Positions 7,215 through 8,222 of a DNA stretch of 8,222 nucleotides are shown here, one piece after another. This stretch comes from Synergistaceae bacterium (lineage in GTDB: Bacteria > Synergistota > Synergistia > Synergistales > Aminobacteriaceae): contig JAFSLR010000130.1 of NCBI GenBank assembly GCA_017448375.1, positions 1 through 8,222 of the forward strand, given 5' to 3'. Positions within the stretch are counted from its first letter, which is position 1, and each line of letters opens with the position of its first letter. A program made the position numbers and the translations under genes. The notes under the pieces were generated by a model that saw only the letters and a program-made list of their open reading frames with translations, was not told the origin of the DNA and searched no databases.

Positions 7215-7244
7215 TTGACATTAAGCCCCTGTATTTGCTAAGAT
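7215..7244 (+). promoter_or_regulatory. Sigma-70-type promoter of the str operon
   Basis: A perfect -35 TTGACA (7215-7220), an 18-nt spacer, and a -10 TAAGAT (7239-7244, 4 of 6 matches) with an extended TGC just before it (7236-7238). Transcription would begin near 7251, leaving a leader of about 100 nt before rpsL. It starts 8 nt after the restriction gene stop, so ribosomal-protein transcription does not depend on the accessory genes. Confidence 0.75.
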
Positions 7245-7295
7245 TACCAAGCTGTATTCACACAGACAATTTCAGGAAGGAGGGGAAATCTGCTG

Positions 7296-7367
7296 TTGAT
7301 AGGACAGAAATTAGTCCGAAAAGGTTACAGCAACAAATTCACAGCAGAGACTAGTGCCGACAATTAA
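7296..7367 (+). CDS. Possible 23-codon leader ORF overlapping the rpsL start
   Basis: A TTG at 7296 opens a 23-codon frame (MIGQKLVRKGYSNKFTAETSADN) ending at TAA 7365-7367. Its ribosome site, AAGGAGGGG (7277-7285), is the best in the whole leader and sits about 10 nt upstream. The frame overlaps the first 14 nt of rpsL in another frame. rpsL itself has no clear ribosome site in front of its GTG, so ribosomes ending this leader could restart on rpsL. I know of no family for the peptide. The alternative is that the AAGGAGGGG has no translated partner, or that rpsL is loaded by another mechanism. Confidence 0.35.
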   Translation: MIGQKLVRKGYSNKFTAETSADN

Positions 7368-7731
7368 TCAGTTAGTGCGATTAGGTCGCGAGGAGAAGAA
7401 AAGCAAGAGCAATTCTCCGGCATTACAGGGAAATCCGGCTCGAAGGGGCGTTTGCACCAGAGTCTACACGATAACCCCAAAGAAGCCTAACTCAGCGTTG
7501 CGTAAAGTTGCGCGTGTCAGACTGACAAACGGAATCGAAGTAACGTCATACATACCCGGAATCGGCCATAACTTGCAGGAACACTCAGTTGTTCTCGTTC
7601 GAGGCGGAAGGGTCAAGGACTTACCCGGCGTCCGTTACCATATAATCAGAGGTACGCTTGACTGCGGAGGCGTTGAAAGCCGCAGAAGAAGCCGCTCAAA
7701 GTACGGCGCACGCAGACCGAAGGCCAGTTAG
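7354..7731 (+). CDS. rpsL: Ribosomal protein S12
   Basis: This complete 125-residue S12 sits in the decoding centre of the 30S subunit. It carries the invariant TPKKPNSALRKVARVRL block and the VRGGRVKDLPGVRYHIIRG loop. Lys43 and Lys88, the positions where most streptomycin-resistance changes arise, are both the wild-type lysine, so S12 gives no reason to expect resistance. Asp89, the residue methylthiolated by RimO in some bacteria, is present. GTG 7354 is chosen because it gives the universal MPTINQLVR start and an in-frame start further upstream is lacking. No Shine-Dalgarno is visible before it, unlike every main gene around except hicB. It heads the str operon and is followed by rpsG after 16 nt. 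Confidence 0.98.
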   Translation: MPTINQLVRLGREEKKSKSNSPALQGNPARRGVCTRVYTITPKKPNSALRKVARVRLTNGIEVTSYIPGIGHNLQEHSVVLVRGGRVKDLPGVRYHIIRGTLDCGGVESRRRSRSKYGARRPKAS

Positions 7732-7747
7732 GGAGGATTACTGAATT

Positions 7748-8218
7748 ATGCCGAGAAAAGGACACATCAAAAAACGTGAACCCCAGCCCGATGTGAGATT
7801 TCATAACGCGGCTGCCGGAAGATTCATCAGTGCGTTGATGATGGGAGGAAAACGCAGCACAGCCGAGAAAATTTTTTACGGTGCATTAGAATCAGCTGCG
7901 GAAAAATTAGGCGTTGAACCCTTTGAAGTTTTCGAAAAGGCTATGGCAAATGTAACTCCAAACATTGAAGTACGTCCCCGCCGTGTAGGTGGCGCAACGT
8001 ATCAGGTTCCAGTAGAAGTTACGCCCGAACGCGGAGTACAGCTTTCAATCCGCTGGATAGTCTCATATGCCCGCGCCAAAAAGGGAATGCCTATGAGTGA
8101 AAGACTTATGCGTGAGTTAATGGATGCATACAAAAATGAAGGAGCTTCAATCAAACGCCGCGATGACACACACAGAATGGCGGAAGCTAACCGGGCATTT
8201 GCACATTACCGCTGGTAG
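7748..8218 (+). CDS. rpsG: Ribosomal protein S7
   Basis: This complete 156-residue S7 binds the 3' major domain of 16S rRNA and starts assembly of the 30S head. It has the standard MPRKG start, the ALMMGGKRSTAEKIFYGAL segment, the NVTPNIEVRPRRVGGATYQVPVEV beta-hairpin that contacts the exit site, and the terminal NRAFAHYRW. Length and ends match the bacterial family. ATG 7748 has a good ribosome site (GGGAGG, 7731-7736, about 11 nt away) that overlaps the rpsL stop. In other bacteria S7 represses translation of the str operon from the rpsL-rpsG gap; here that gap is only 16 nt, so any such control would need to be elsewhere. fusA and tuf would be expected next but lie outside the window. Confidence 0.98.
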   Translation: MPRKGHIKKREPQPDVRFHNAAAGRFISALMMGGKRSTAEKIFYGALESAAEKLGVEPFEVFEKAMANVTPNIEVRPRRVGGATYQVPVEVTPERGVQLSIRWIVSYARAKKGMPMSERLMRELMDAYKNEGASIKRRDDTHRMAEANRAFAHYRW

Positions 8219-8222
8219 TCTG

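Noticed and set aside
7208..7231. CAGGG/CCCTG hairpin as a terminator for the restriction gene
   Set aside because: Only 5 bp with a 14-nt loop and no proper U-run, and it contains the -35 of the next promoter.
1..8222. CRISPR array, tRNA, transposase or long direct repeats
   Set aside because: I read through both strands and saw no regularly spaced repeats, tRNA-like cloverleaf, transposase frame or insertion-sequence ends.

Overview
All genes in this window lie on the + strand. It reads as a stretch of a motile, probably anaerobic bacterium of about 45-50% GC. Closely packed genes, strong AGGAGG-type ribosome sites, TTG/GTG starts, and a cheD-sigma28-fapA flagellar block beside the str ribosomal operon suggest a Synergistota-like or deep Firmicutes-like genome. 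The taxonomic call is an inference from gene order and general protein resemblance; no search was run.

Region 1 (1-2889) is the tail of a flagellar/chemotaxis operon. It holds the C-terminus of CheD (cut by the window edge), the flagellar sigma factor FliA/WhiG/SigD, a FapA-like DUF342 protein, and a small charged protein of unknown function. A rho-independent terminator at about 2904-2938 closes it.

Region 2 (2966-7207) is accessory DNA between two housekeeping blocks. It carries a small cupin protein, a hicB-hicA toxin-antitoxin pair, and a 1141-residue protein that joins restriction, modification and specificity modules in one chain. That protein has an HsdR-type PD-(D/E)XK nuclease domain, an HsdM-type N6-adenine methylase, and two HsdS-like target-recognition domains. 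No helicase/translocase and no separate hsdR or hsdS gene is visible, so it most resembles the AloI/CjeI-type (Type IIB/IIG) single-chain enzymes. The first target-recognition domain is markedly more AT-rich than the rest of the gene, which suggests a domain swap. The four genes are closely spaced (cupin stop to hicB start 1 nt, hicB/hicA overlapping by 8 nt, 28 nt to the restriction gene) and probably cotranscribed.

Region 3 (7208-8222) begins the str operon. A strong sigma-70-type promoter lies just after the restriction gene. A leader of about 100 nt contains a possible 23-codon open frame with a strong ribosome site that runs into rpsL. It is followed by rpsL (S12, GTG start) and rpsG (S7), both complete.
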